From NCBI GenBank assembly GCA_006503475.1, contig RSEH01000314.1, positions 1 to 50,181 on the forward strand: a stretch of 50,181 bases of DNA, given 5' to 3'. A model generated the notes under the pieces. The model saw only the letters and a list, made by a program, of their open reading frames with translations. It was not told where the DNA came from and did no database searches. Source of the stretch: Stentor roeselii. Taxonomy: Eukaryota > Ciliophora > Heterotrichea > Heterotrichida > Stentoridae. The position numbers and the translations under genes were made by a program. Of this stretch, positions 10,702 through 19,599 are shown piece after piece. How positions within the stretch are numbered: the first letter of the stretch is position 1; each line of letters begins with the position of its first letter.

Positions 10702-10851
10702 AAAATTTTAGAATTATATTCATATTGATATTAGTGTGAGAAGAAATCATTAAGATATAAAATTTAAGTTGAGATATTTAATGAGAAGGTTTTCATAGAT
10801 TTTAAAATATATTAATATCTTTGATTCATCAACTAGTTTAAGTATTTAGGC

Positions 10852-12459
10852 TTAGTGGGTGTCTTGATTCTGAAAAATCAAATCTAAAGACCGGATGCCA
10901 CGTTTGGGAGGTGGAGTGATTTCTTTGAGCCACGACGGGATACCTTCTTGCACAGTAGTCTTAGGTTTCGAAACAACTTGTGAAGGGTCGATAGTTGCAA
11001 TCAATATATCAATATCATCATTATTCAATTCATGTTTACAGGCATTTTTAGCAATGATCTCATTCGCATAAATGACTTCAACCTTGAAAAGTTTCATGAA
11101 CTCAGCAACAGCTCCAAGTTGACAAAAGGCGATATTTTTAACAATAGCCTTTTTCCCAGGTTCATCCTCAAAGATTTTGTGAACTTCTCTATTTTCAATT
11201 TCATTTTTAATCATAACATCAATGACCTCTTCCCACATCTGCAACTGTCCCCAAATCGAGTGAAAGCTGACCAACTTAGTCAAATAATCCCCCTTCCTAC
11301 TTTTAAAGTGCTTCACAAACTTCAAACATTCAGCAAGAACAACCGAGTCTTTATTCCTCTCGCATTCATTAAGCAAAGAAATAGTCAATTCACCCAGCTG
11401 GTCAAAGGCTTTAGTCCTGATTTTCGCAGGCTTGCCTTGCAAGACCTTGACCCAGGCGAGTCTGCCGATCGAGTCCTTGACAAGCGAGTTAAAAATAGTG
11501 AAGTCTTCAGGGTCCAGGTCGATATGAAGCTTTTGGAAGACGGCTTCAAATTCAGTGACGTACTTTTCCATCACTGACCCTGGGTCACCTGGGGTCGACC
11601 TTAAAAACTTCAAAGGACTTGCAAAGCTTTCAGGCTCTGATGACGGGAACTGCTCGAAGACCATCTCGGTCAGGTCTGAAGTGTTGCAGTCGTCGATGAT
11701 CATCCGGAAATCAGAGTTTGTGTTGATTCCTTCTACGAACTTTGCTAAGGAGTTCAGGTCGTACTCCACGTTTCGGATGAATGAGGTGTCGTAAACTACG
11801 AGTTTTCTTAAACTGTCTTTTGATGTCTCAAGTCGCTCTTTTTCTTGCAGCTCGTGATGGTTCAAGGCTGAGGTCATTGAGTCTTTGTAGTTTTCAGTGA
11901 AACTTGAGTATTGATTTAAACAGAGATGATAGGCTTTTAGGTTCGTGTCTAACGCCTGCTTCTCGGTCACAAGTTTTGAAAGAAGCTTTTCTCTGGAGGA
12001 CTGGTTATTAAGTTCTTCCAGTGATGATGTCAGTTTACCGCACTCTTCACATGACCTCCAATACTTCGTTTTCAATCTTTTAAGAGCCTCTACTAAGGTT
12101 TCTTTCGTTTTTTGTATTTTTGAGGCCTCTGCAATAACTGGCTTCATTACTTCCTGCTGGCTTGTCTGCAAGTTTTGAAGAACTGTAATTATATCTGAGC
12201 TGATAAAGTCAATCAATGTTTTAGTTTGAAACGCGCGGGAATAGTAATCGTTCTTCATTGCGTTTATCGCGTTTAGAATAGTCCCTTCTCTAATCCTTAA
12301 GTTAAAATTTGCCAATTTTTCATATCCCCGCATGTGACTTTCTTCAATATCAACTCTTGCCTTGAAAAACTTGATCAGATCGGAGAGTGTTTTTTTGCTT
12401 TGGTCAGTTGCATCCAAAACATACGAATAGTTTGTGTATAAGTTGTCAACATAACTCAT
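10852..12459 (-). CDS. F-BAR domain protein with a C-terminal helical domain
   Basis: The N-terminus (residues ~1-250) has the features of an FCH/F-BAR domain: YVLDATDQSKKTLSDLIKFF, IEESHMRGYEKLA and long amphipathic helices with a YWRSCEEC segment. F-BAR dimers bind and bend membranes during endocytosis and cytoskeletal work. Residues ~285-490 form a second all-helical region that resembles the SBF2/KIAA0513-type domain; that match is from pattern only. There is no SH3 domain, unlike many animal F-BAR proteins. The protein has 535 residues. It is divergently paired with the mucolipin-like channel, with 92 bp between starts, so the two share a promoter region. Confidence 0.88.
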   Translation of the reverse strand: MSYVDNLYTNYSYVLDATDQSKKTLSDLIKFFKARVDIEESHMRGYEKLANFNLRIREGTILNAINAMKNDYYSRAFQTKTLIDFISSDIITVLQNLQTSQQEVMKPVIAEASKIQKTKETLVEALKRLKTKYWRSCEECGKLTSSLEELNNQSSREKLLSKLVTEKQALDTNLKAYHLCLNQYSSFTENYKDSMTSALNHHELQEKERLETSKDSLRKLVVYDTSFIRNVEYDLNSLAKFVEGINTNSDFRMIIDDCNTSDLTEMVFEQFPSSEPESFASPLKFLRSTPGDPGSVMEKYVTEFEAVFQKLHIDLDPEDFTIFNSLVKDSIGRLAWVKVLQGKPAKIRTKAFDQLGELTISLLNECERNKDSVVLAECLKFVKHFKSRKGDYLTKLVSFHSIWGQLQMWEEVIDVMIKNEIENREVHKIFEDEPGKKAIVKNIAFCQLGAVAEFMKLFKVEVIYANEIIAKNACKHELNNDDIDILIATIDPSQVVSKPKTTVQEGIPSWLKEITPPPKRGIRSLDLIFQNQDTH

Positions 12460-12551
12460 TTTATTTCTTATATTAAGTATTTAAGACTAAGCGAATAAAA
12501 TGTTTAAAGTTGAAAGAATTGTCTTAAGATTATTCATAATAAAGAGAATAA
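12460..12551. promoter_or_regulatory. Shared divergent promoter region (F-BAR / mucolipin)
   Basis: Only 92 bp separate the start codons of the minus-strand F-BAR gene and the plus-strand channel gene, so both promoters and 5' leaders must lie here. No specific element was recognised. Confidence 0.5.
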
Positions 12552-14297
12552 ATGTCAGCAGACAATTCAGGAATGACAATCAAGCAGCGTTTATACACTC
12601 CACCAATAGAAAAATACGAGAAATTCGACAGGTTTCCCTGGAAGATCCTAATCCAAGCTTTACTAGTGATCTTCACAACAGCCCAAGCCTTGATGGTGGT
12701 GAACCGAGTGACAAGTTATTCATACTCCCAGTACCTTCTGTGGAATAAGTTATTTTTAAACTACGACGTTGAAGGAAGCGACACAGCGATAACAAACTCT
12801 TTCAACCTTTTTTCAATAAAAGAAATCCACGAGTTCGTGCGAAAGACGGCAGACCGATACTACAATATAAACAAGCACACAGTAGACAACTACTCACACG
12901 AGCACAAAGACAACGGAGACATCGAAGAAATCAAGCTATACGTGGACTACCTGCACTACGACGAGGCGAAAGACCTTGGCTACGAAATCGAATACGACAT
13001 CACTGAAGATGACCTCGGGCCCTTCAGTCACCTCAACCCCAAAAAGTTCCTAGACAAGGTAAAGCGATTTGAAATGAAATTCACTCTCAACCACCACCTG
13101 AACCACCACATGGACCTCAGCAGCAACTGCTACAAATGGACCATCAACCAGCACTTCGACTACTCCATGCACGGCGTGGTCAACGCTGTGCTCGGCACTG
13201 AAAGAGGGACCTGCTCCGGCTCTATCATTTCTCCAAACAGTACCAATATGTGGCTTGGAGTCATTGTTTTTCTACTCGCAGCTGCTTCACTTGTAACTGT
13301 CTGGAAGTACTTTTTGAAAAGAGCGAAAATTCTTGCTACTATAAGAGGAGGACCTCAGGACTTTCGAGCAGCGTGGGAAAGTCTTGAACTGACGGAAAAG
13401 ATGAAGTTTTTTAACTTGTGGATTGTTTTTACCATTGTAGGAAATATTTGCCAGATTTTCGGAGGGATTTTGACGATTTTAGACCAGGATGTATCTCTTG
13501 GATCACATGAACATTTAGTAGGAATCGGTTGTTTCTGCGCATGGGTAGGCGCAGTGAGGTTTTTAGAGCACAAGTCGACTTCCTACACGATTATCAACAC
13601 TGTAAGTCGAAGCTTTTCAACGATCGGTCCTTATATAGTAGGAATCATTCCAATCTTTCTAGGATACGTGTTCCTTGCAATGTGTCTCTTCTGGAAAACA
13701 GGGATTTACCCGACAACGTCTTCAGGAATGATCGCGGCTTTTGCACTGGTCAACGGAGACTCGGTCTACCAGTTCACAAGTCAGCTGGTTTTAGAGAATT
13801 CTTTTTTAGGTCAACTTTATGTCTACTCTTTCATCGTGTTTTTCATCTGCTGCGTTCAAAACATCTTCATCGCCATCATCCAGGAAGGCTTCAGGTCACT
13901 TTCAGAAAATCCGCCAAAGAGAGGAGACGAGTCCGACGACGACAGTGAAGAAGAGCAAGACTTATACTCAAGTATCAGAAAAGGAAAGAAAGACGTGAAA
14001 AAGCTTAAAGAAGAAGAAAGTCGCAAAAAGGCTCAGGAAGCTTTTAAAATGATTCTAAGTGTCAAGCAGAACCCTCAGATTAGCTCTGAAACTCAAGAAC
14101 AGCTGCTGTCGATGGACCGCATTGCTAAGGATATTGTGGATAACATGTGGAAACTCATTGCAATCGCTGAGCCCTTGCCAAGCCAGAAGGTTAATAGAGA
14201 TGCTTTGAAATTCTACCTGGCTACCACTTGTCACATGAAGATCACTGACGCCATTGAGAAGATTAAGAAAAATTTGAACCCTGAAGAAGATTCTTAG
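12552..14297 (+). CDS. Mucolipin (TRPML)-type cation channel
   Basis: This 581-residue polytopic protein follows the mucolipin layout. TM1 is at residues ~33-50 after FPWKILIQ. A large luminal loop (~55-230) is rich in His and acidic residues and contains Cys. The TM2-TM6 block (~235-455) includes IGCFCAWVGAVRFLEH, FSTIGPYIVGIIPIFLGYVFLAMCLFW split over S4-S5, and a pore segment FALVNGDSVY near residue 400. The final helix is VYSFIVFFICCVQNIFIAII. Mucolipins release Ca2+, Fe2+ and other cations from endolysosomes. The acidic cytoplasmic tail (DESDDDSEEEQD) is followed by helices. The selectivity filter reads NGDS where animal mucolipins have NGDD. Its stop overlaps that of the convergent gene. 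Confidence 0.93.
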   Translation: MSADNSGMTIKQRLYTPPIEKYEKFDRFPWKILIQALLVIFTTAQALMVVNRVTSYSYSQYLLWNKLFLNYDVEGSDTAITNSFNLFSIKEIHEFVRKTADRYYNINKHTVDNYSHEHKDNGDIEEIKLYVDYLHYDEAKDLGYEIEYDITEDDLGPFSHLNPKKFLDKVKRFEMKFTLNHHLNHHMDLSSNCYKWTINQHFDYSMHGVVNAVLGTERGTCSGSIISPNSTNMWLGVIVFLLAAASLVTVWKYFLKRAKILATIRGGPQDFRAAWESLELTEKMKFFNLWIVFTIVGNICQIFGGILTILDQDVSLGSHEHLVGIGCFCAWVGAVRFLEHKSTSYTIINTVSRSFSTIGPYIVGIIPIFLGYVFLAMCLFWKTGIYPTTSSGMIAAFALVNGDSVYQFTSQLVLENSFLGQLYVYSFIVFFICCVQNIFIAIIQEGFRSLSENPPKRGDESDDDSEEEQDLYSSIRKGKKDVKKLKEEESRKKAQEAFKMILSVKQNPQISSETQEQLLSMDRIAKDIVDNMWKLIAIAEPLPSQKVNRDALKFYLATTCHMKITDAIEKIKKNLNPEEDS

Positions 14298-14557
14298 CTT
14301 AAGTTTAACTTTTTTAGCTCTTTTGAGGAAAATAACATCGCGTCTGGAAGGGTTGGTTGTTTTATTATTGGAGGATCTTCTTCTAGTAGAAGTTTTAGAT
14401 TTGAGATTATCGCGTTGATTGAGATTTCTTCTGGAAGGTTCAGTTTTTTTAAAGTATTTTCAGTTGAAGTTAGGAATTTTTGTAATGAGGTTTCGGTTTT
14501 CTTGGGTTTTGAAGAGTTTTGTTCTGATAAGAACTGGGATATCATATCTTTTTCCAT
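14294..14557 (-). CDS. Small hypothetical protein, 87 residues
   Basis: The frame starts at the ATG 14557 (MEKDMISQFL) directly downstream of an AATATTAAATAT leader. Only 28 nt separate it from the stop of the upstream gene. The product is helical and Lys/Leu-rich with a conserved-looking tail (PTLPDAMLFSSKELKKL). No family was recognised. An open frame extends further upstream, but that part overlaps the neighbouring gene and is probably not translated. No 15-nt intron joins the two genes. Its stop codon overlaps the TRPML stop in the sequence TTAG. Confidence 0.6.
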   Translation of the reverse strand: MEKDMISQFLSEQNSSKPKKTETSLQKFLTSTENTLKKLNLPEEISINAIISNLKLLLEEDPPIIKQPTLPDAMLFSSKELKKLNLS

Positions 14558-14585
14558 ATTAAATATTGCATAACTAACACTTACA

Positions 14586-16253
14586 TTAATACTTGATTTT
14601 CTTTTTATGTCCTGCGTGTTTTTTCGATTTTTTTCTCTTGAAATTGCCTTCATCATTTTTTTTCTTGCCTTCGTCTTTTTTCCTTGCAAGTCTTTTACTC
14701 CGTCTCAGGGACAAATCGTCTTCTTGATCTTCATCTGAACTGGAAGACTTATGTGAAACTTTTCCAGTTTGAGAAAATTCGCTTTTTTCTTTATCTGCAA
14801 CTTGTCGGTAGTACTTTCTTGTGTGGTACCTGACGTGATCTTCAGGGTTGTCTTGACTATTGTCTTTTGCCTCAAACCGTTGATGAGGTTGAGTTTCGAC
14901 AGGTTTCACTTTAGTATATCTAAGTTTTTTCCCTTCGCTCTTTGTTTTAACTCGAGAATTATTCGAATCGTCTTCATTCAATCGACCTGGACTCTTTTTA
15001 ACATCTTCAATTTCCGCATCTGACTGATTCGACTTCAAAGGCGAGTCCTCGCTCAGAGCTTCTGGGATTTTTTCTGGTAAAGGGCTTCGGCTTTTACTTG
15101 AAAACGATTTTTTTCTTGAATTACGACTTCGAGGCTGCCCGTTTGAATCTAGGTTGAAGTGCCCCAGGGACCTTGAAGAGGACTGGCTCATTACTTCGTC
15201 GTTTTTCTTGTCATCTGGAGTTGAAGACTCAGCGTAAAGAAGCTCGTCATCTGTGTGAAAGTGAATCGAGTCATCCTTGCTTACAACTTTAAAAGAATTT
15301 TTTTCGTTTTGACTTTCTTGGCTTTCTCGACGACTTGACTTTCGGGTCATTATTTTTTTTTCTGAACTTTGAGAAGACTTTTCGTCATCCACTGCTTTTA
15401 GGTTGGATTCGAACATGTTTGGAAAAATTTCGGAATCTTTTTCATTTATTTTCGCTTGTTCTTCTTCATTTGGGTCTTGGTACCCAAAGTGGCTTAGTTG
15501 GTCGGGGTGTGAGTCGTTTTTTATTTGTGTGTCAGGAAAGAAGTTTGGTTTTGAGGGAGAATATTCTGGGTTATTCATCATTGTGTCTTTGGGAGAAAGG
15601 TCTTGATTGTGATTCTGAACAGCTTTTGAGTTTGAACCATCACTTTGACTAGCAGAATAGAGAATTTGGTGGATATCAGACTCTTGATACCTACTCTCAG
15701 GAGTTTTTTGAGAATATTTATTCCCCTCAGTAGTTAGAGTCACTCCTTCCCTTTCCTCATCCACACTCTCCTTAAAATTGATAACAAGATCAGGACTAGC
15801 TCCAGCTGAAGAATCAGTCCCTTCTTCAATAGTAGACATTTTCGCTTGTGACATCCTAGCAGGGGTGAGTGCTTTTTCACATAAATCAATCATATTTTGA
15901 GCAGATTCAATCAAATCATCAAAGTTATTCTTAACCAAATCTCTCGCAGGGCTAAAAACATTCGCAGTCTTGACAGGAGAAAAACTTTGAAGAGGAAGAC
16001 TAGAAGAAACAACTGAAGGCACTTTCGATTCTTCACTTTTTTTTACAGGATTTTTCAAATTTTTGCTAATAGAAGAGTTCGCTGATGGGCCGCCAGGATT
16101 TTTTGACTTTGGTTGAAAAGAAGGTTTGGCGGGCTTTGACAGTTCAGGTAGTTCTTGTGATTTAGTTCGAGGCTTTGAAACCATTGACGAAATTTTAGCT
16201 TTGTTCATTTGAATGAAGTTCTTGCTGGTTGAACTTGAAGGGACTTTGCTCAT
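14586..16253 (-). CDS. Large disordered Ser/Lys-rich hypothetical protein
   Basis: The 555-residue product is low in complexity, rich in Ser, Lys, Asp and Glu, and has no recognisable fold. A short hydrophobic helix around residues 105-125 (FDDLIESAQNMIDLCEKAL) is the only ordered-looking part. The tail is strongly basic (RRSKRLARKK, KRKKSKKHAGHKKK), suggesting nucleic-acid binding or nuclear localisation. Many SP and RxxS sites could be phosphorylated. Frame and codon use look genuinely coding over the full length. The function is unknown. Confidence 0.75.
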   Translation of the reverse strand: MSKVPSSSTSKNFIQMNKAKISSMVSKPRTKSQELPELSKPAKPSFQPKSKNPGGPSANSSISKNLKNPVKKSEESKVPSVVSSSLPLQSFSPVKTANVFSPARDLVKNNFDDLIESAQNMIDLCEKALTPARMSQAKMSTIEEGTDSSAGASPDLVINFKESVDEEREGVTLTTEGNKYSQKTPESRYQESDIHQILYSASQSDGSNSKAVQNHNQDLSPKDTMMNNPEYSPSKPNFFPDTQIKNDSHPDQLSHFGYQDPNEEEQAKINEKDSEIFPNMFESNLKAVDDEKSSQSSEKKIMTRKSSRRESQESQNEKNSFKVVSKDDSIHFHTDDELLYAESSTPDDKKNDEVMSQSSSRSLGHFNLDSNGQPRSRNSRKKSFSSKSRSPLPEKIPEALSEDSPLKSNQSDAEIEDVKKSPGRLNEDDSNNSRVKTKSEGKKLRYTKVKPVETQPHQRFEAKDNSQDNPEDHVRYHTRKYYRQVADKEKSEFSQTGKVSHKSSSSDEDQEDDLSLRRSKRLARKKDEGKKKNDEGNFKRKKSKKHAGHKKKIKY

Positions 16254-16340
16254 ATTATAAACTTTGAAGAGTGAATAGGAGGGCTTAAAGATTTTATTTT
16301 TTGAGGGAACAAGGAGGACAATGATCAGATTTAAATTGAA

Positions 16341-17624
16341 TTATTTTCTTAAATCTTGAAGAGGAATCAAATTTTCTTCTCTGTTTGGATTCACTCGGGC
16401 AGTTCTTCTGCGCTTCAAGTAGTAGATCCTTGCGAGAAGGACGATGATCAACGCTGCGATAAGCCCGAGGATGATAAAAACGACTGTCCAAAAAGAACTA
16501 GAATTTTTTCGTAATTTTGAAGCAGAAGATGACCTGGCTAGTCCAATAATTTTTTTGTTCATATCGAAATAACTGTAGTAACTCCTCAAGAATGGGTTGC
16601 CGAGTATCCAAACCCCATACCTGTTGTTGGTGATAAGGACAATACACGTCGATTTGTCCTTATACAAGTACTCATCAGGGTTAATACTGAAAGATTTACC
16701 GTCTAAAAAGAACTGAATGGCAGGAAAGTCATCAAAATCATCACATTCACATACAAGTAACTCACTTAAAATACAACTTTTACTTTCCTGTATCTTCGAG
16801 AACATATTCAAAACATCTGCCGGAGGACCTGTTAAAATATTGACCCCTGAGTCAATAATCGCAAGTCTCGTTGAACTTTTGATTAAATCTCCTCCAACAT
16901 GTATCTTCGACAAGGTGACACTCCAATGTCCAGTATACACAACCCTCAACAAGCTCATTTTTTCATCAGAATATTTTTCCAAGTCATGTCCACCAAAAAT
17001 GATAGTTGAAGGAATCTTTTCCTTCTTTCGACCATAGTTGTTATTCCCGAAGTACAGTGAGAAAGTGGGTTCCTTTATGACTTCTGCTGTCATCATTGTT
17101 TGGATAAACGTGTCGCGTTCCAGGCAAAGTTCGGGAAAAGCCAAGCCGATCATCCCTTCGGCTGGCATGTCTTTGAAGCCATTGTTTTGACTGGCAAGGA
17201 TGAAGTGCTGGCCTTTTAGTTTCTTGTGAGCCACTGAAAAGGTTTCTTTGCTGAGTGTTCCCATGACGTTCACGTGGTTGTCGTAGGATATTGTCAGAGA
17301 TTTGTTTTGGGACTCGTATGAACTCGAAGTTTCTTGGCTGTAGGGGCTCGCGTGATGGCAGGACTCACAGTCTTTTGAAGAGACCCAAATCCACTGATTG
17401 GAAATTACTGAACTTCCGGTATCGAACATGAATCGCAAGGATATTGAAGGAGTTCCTAATGATATGTTTCCGATGTATATTGTCTTTTTGTTAATTACGT
17501 TGATTATGTTGGAGAGAGGCATTTCTTCGCTTTTTAGGATGAGTTTTCTTGCTGGTTCAAGAGTTATTTCGAGTTTTGATTCAGTTATTGATAGTTGAAG
17601 TAGAATAAAGAAATAGTGAATCAT
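16341..17624 (-). CDS. Membrane-anchored pepsin-family aspartic protease (one hidden intron)
   Basis: This is an A1-family aspartic endopeptidase. A short signal peptide (MIHYFFILLQLSI) is followed by a pro-segment and the N-lobe motif IYIGNISLGTPS...FMFDTGSS. The second catalytic motif is AIIDSGVN, and ILGNPFLRSYYSYFD matches the usual C-terminal ILGxxFLRxYY. Near the C-terminus (residues ~377-400) there is one transmembrane helix followed by KRRR, so it should be a type I membrane protein of the cell surface or secretory route. The open frame inserts VISNQ after DTGSS. This is a 15-nt intron (17394-17408); its removal gives DTGSSWIWVSS, the normal family sequence. The mature length is about 422 residues. 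Confidence 0.92.
   Translation of the reverse strand: MIHYFFILLQLSITESKLEITLEPARKLILKSEEMPLSNIINVINKKTIYIGNISLGTPSISLRFMFDTGSSVISNQWIWVSSKDCESCHHASPYSQETSSSYESQNKSLTISYDNHVNVMGTLSKETFSVAHKKLKGQHFILASQNNGFKDMPAEGMIGLAFPELCLERDTFIQTMMTAEVIKEPTFSLYFGNNNYGRKKEKIPSTIIFGGHDLEKYSDEKMSLLRVVYTGHWSVTLSKIHVGGDLIKSSTRLAIIDSGVNILTGPPADVLNMFSKIQESKSCILSELLVCECDDFDDFPAIQFFLDGKSFSINPDEYLYKDKSTCIVLITNNRYGVWILGNPFLRSYYSYFDMNKKIIGLARSSSASKLRKNSSSFWTVVFIILGLIAALIIVLLARIYYLKRRRTARVNPNREENLIPLQDLRK
17394..17408 (-). other. 15-nt intron in the aspartic protease
   Basis: On the minus strand it reads gtaatttccaatcag. It is a multiple of three and has no stop, so the open frame runs through it, but it disrupts the conserved DTGSSxxWV motif and has A at position 10 like the other introns. 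Confidence 0.85.
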
Positions 17625-18213
17625 ATTGGTTTATCGAACTAAAATCTTAGGAAATTAATATTAGAACAAAATAAGAATTTTTAGAATTTAGGATATAAAG
17701 TTTTGTTAAGAGTTGATAATCGGTATCTTAGGATAGATTTATTTGAATTATATAGACTATATATTTATTTCTTATAATAATTTTAAAAAACGGAAGTGTT
17801 AAATAAAATTCTTAATCAAATATTTGGTTATTAAGAGATACGCCTCAAGATTTGCATATTTAGTTAATTTGTTTTATATATATTTACTATATAATGTTTT
17901 TAAGTCTGTGCATAAGAATAATTTTGAGAACGAAATTGTTTAAGTTTATGAAATAACCCTGACTGGCGCTCTCATAACCCATAGTGTGCATCAAATTATT
18001 ACTAAAATACACCAAGATGCCTATCATGTACTGGAAATCAATTAATTAGTATAATATTGAGCATTTTCATTCAAAATCTACATTCTTAAAATAAATAATC
18101 CAATTCAAAGACCTTTAATAATGAAAATCAATAAAAAAATCTCACCAAGTACAGAATGGCTTTAGACCTACCAATAAAATCCTAAGATTTAAAATTAAGC
18201 AATCTTCCAATAT
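17625..18213. other. AT-rich intergenic region
   Basis: About 590 bp between the protease start and the 3' end of a coiled-coil gene. A 46-codon minus-strand frame (17887-18027) is present but not convincing. No RNA gene or repeat was seen. Confidence 0.4.
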
Positions 18214-19599
18214 TCAAAGTGTCAAATCATTCACCTTAATCCTAAACTTTTCCCTTAACCCAGTATTAATCGGAGCATTGATTTCTCGATAGCCAAGAGA
18301 ACTACTTGGTCTTTTACTAACAACTTTCACCTTCTGAAAACTCATGATTTTCTCTTCAACAGGAGTGCAGCTAGTCTTCGACTTTTTATGTGACCCGACA
18401 CTTCTCGGCCTATTCCAACTTTTTATTTCCTGTTCAAGGTTCTGAATGCTGAGAATCCTTGAATTTTCTTCTTGTCTAATCCGAGACTCAAGCAAAAAGA
18501 TCCTTGCTTCAGTGACAGTCATTCCTTTCATGCTTTCAGAGCCATTCGGTATCCATTCAAGTTTTTTTTTTGCATCGCCCATGTAAAAGTCGATATCTTT
18601 TGCAATTTCTTCTTTAGTCCAAATTTTCAGTCCATTTTCTATCTTTTTCATGGCCTTTTGAGTTAAAAAGTCGAGGTCTTGAAGGGATTTATTGAATTCT
18701 GCCTCAACAGTTTCAATTCTTTTGCTGACTTTTTCAATTTTTTCATTCAAAGAGTTGAGTTCATCTGAATGAAAAGACGGTTCTGACTTGCAACTCGAGA
18801 TAGGAGAAGGTGGACGATTGACGAAATCATCGACTTTTCTTGACAAGTCTTTTATTGAAGTTTTGTTTTTTTGATTGCGAAAAACGAGTTTAGACAAAAT
18901 ATCATTCGCTGATTTCATGGTTTTTTCATTAAGCTCTAAACAAACGGCTTGACTGATCATTTTTTCCTGAATAATTTTAAACTTTTTTTCGAATTCTTCT
19001 TGTTTGTCCTTGGTTTTCCCGACGACATCCTCGATATCCCTTGCAAAAATAACGTACTTGTTAATAAACTCCTTTAAACTTTCCTCAATCTCAACTCTTG
19101 ACTTTTCAGTTCTTACCTGAATAATTTCAGTGACCTGGTCATTTAAAAGTTCAGCCCTTCTATCATTTTCCTTGACATTCTTTTTAAATTCATTGACCAT
19201 GTGATTTATTCGAGCCTTCAGTTCATTGAAATGAGCTCCGGCATTTCTCGTGACTTTATCAACAGCTTCATTCAAAAGTTTACTATTCGCATCAAGGTCC
19301 CTGATTTTTTCCTGTGTGTTAGTTTTATTGATTTGGTGAATTTCATGAAGTTCTTCTAAACCCGACTCGAGTTTTTGCGTCTTCGTTGAAAACTTTGCTG
19401 ACAAGTCAAAAACCTGTGATTTTAAAGTCTCTGCCTGAAGTGCCTGTGCACGTAACTGTTCGACGAGGACGTTGATAGACTGGACAATGCACGGCGGGAT
19501 GTTGGACCACTGCCCGGTGGTGATGGACTCGAGTGCTTTCATATTTAAAGGCTGAAGAAGTCGCTTATAAGTCGTTGGGAAAAGTTCATTATTAATCAT
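18214..19599 (-). CDS. Coiled-coil protein
   Basis: The 461-residue frame is dominated by heptad-like coiled coil (residues ~45-330), with a Pro/Ser-rich break around PPSPISSCKSEPSF (~265-280) and a basic tail. No catalytic domain is visible. Such proteins are usually cytoskeletal or basal-body structural components in ciliates, but that is only inference. The first ATG (19599) overlaps the TAA of the upstream gene by 1 nt. A second ATG at 19542 (MKALESITTG), preceded by TTTAAAT, would leave 56 nt for a leader and may be the real start. Confidence 0.8.
   Translation of the reverse strand: MINNELFPTTYKRLLQPLNMKALESITTGQWSNIPPCIVQSINVLVEQLRAQALQAETLKSQVFDLSAKFSTKTQKLESGLEELHEIHQINKTNTQEKIRDLDANSKLLNEAVDKVTRNAGAHFNELKARINHMVNEFKKNVKENDRRAELLNDQVTEIIQVRTEKSRVEIEESLKEFINKYVIFARDIEDVVGKTKDKQEEFEKKFKIIQEKMISQAVCLELNEKTMKSANDILSKLVFRNQKNKTSIKDLSRKVDDFVNRPPSPISSCKSEPSFHSDELNSLNEKIEKVSKRIETVEAEFNKSLQDLDFLTQKAMKKIENGLKIWTKEEIAKDIDFYMGDAKKKLEWIPNGSESMKGMTVTEARIFLLESRIRQEENSRILSIQNLEQEIKSWNRPRSVGSHKKSKTSCTPVEEKIMSFQKVKVVSKRPSSSLGYREINAPINTGLREKFRIKVNDLTL

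Noticed and set aside
14558-14689. Upstream extension of the 87-residue gene
   Set aside because: It would overlap the end of the neighbouring gene by about 100 nt, and an ATG with a typical leader lies at 14557.
17887-18027. 46-codon minus-strand frame starting MIGILVYFSNN
   Set aside because: It is short, lies in an AT-rich spacer, has no recognised domain and no compatible 15-nt intron upstream to extend it.
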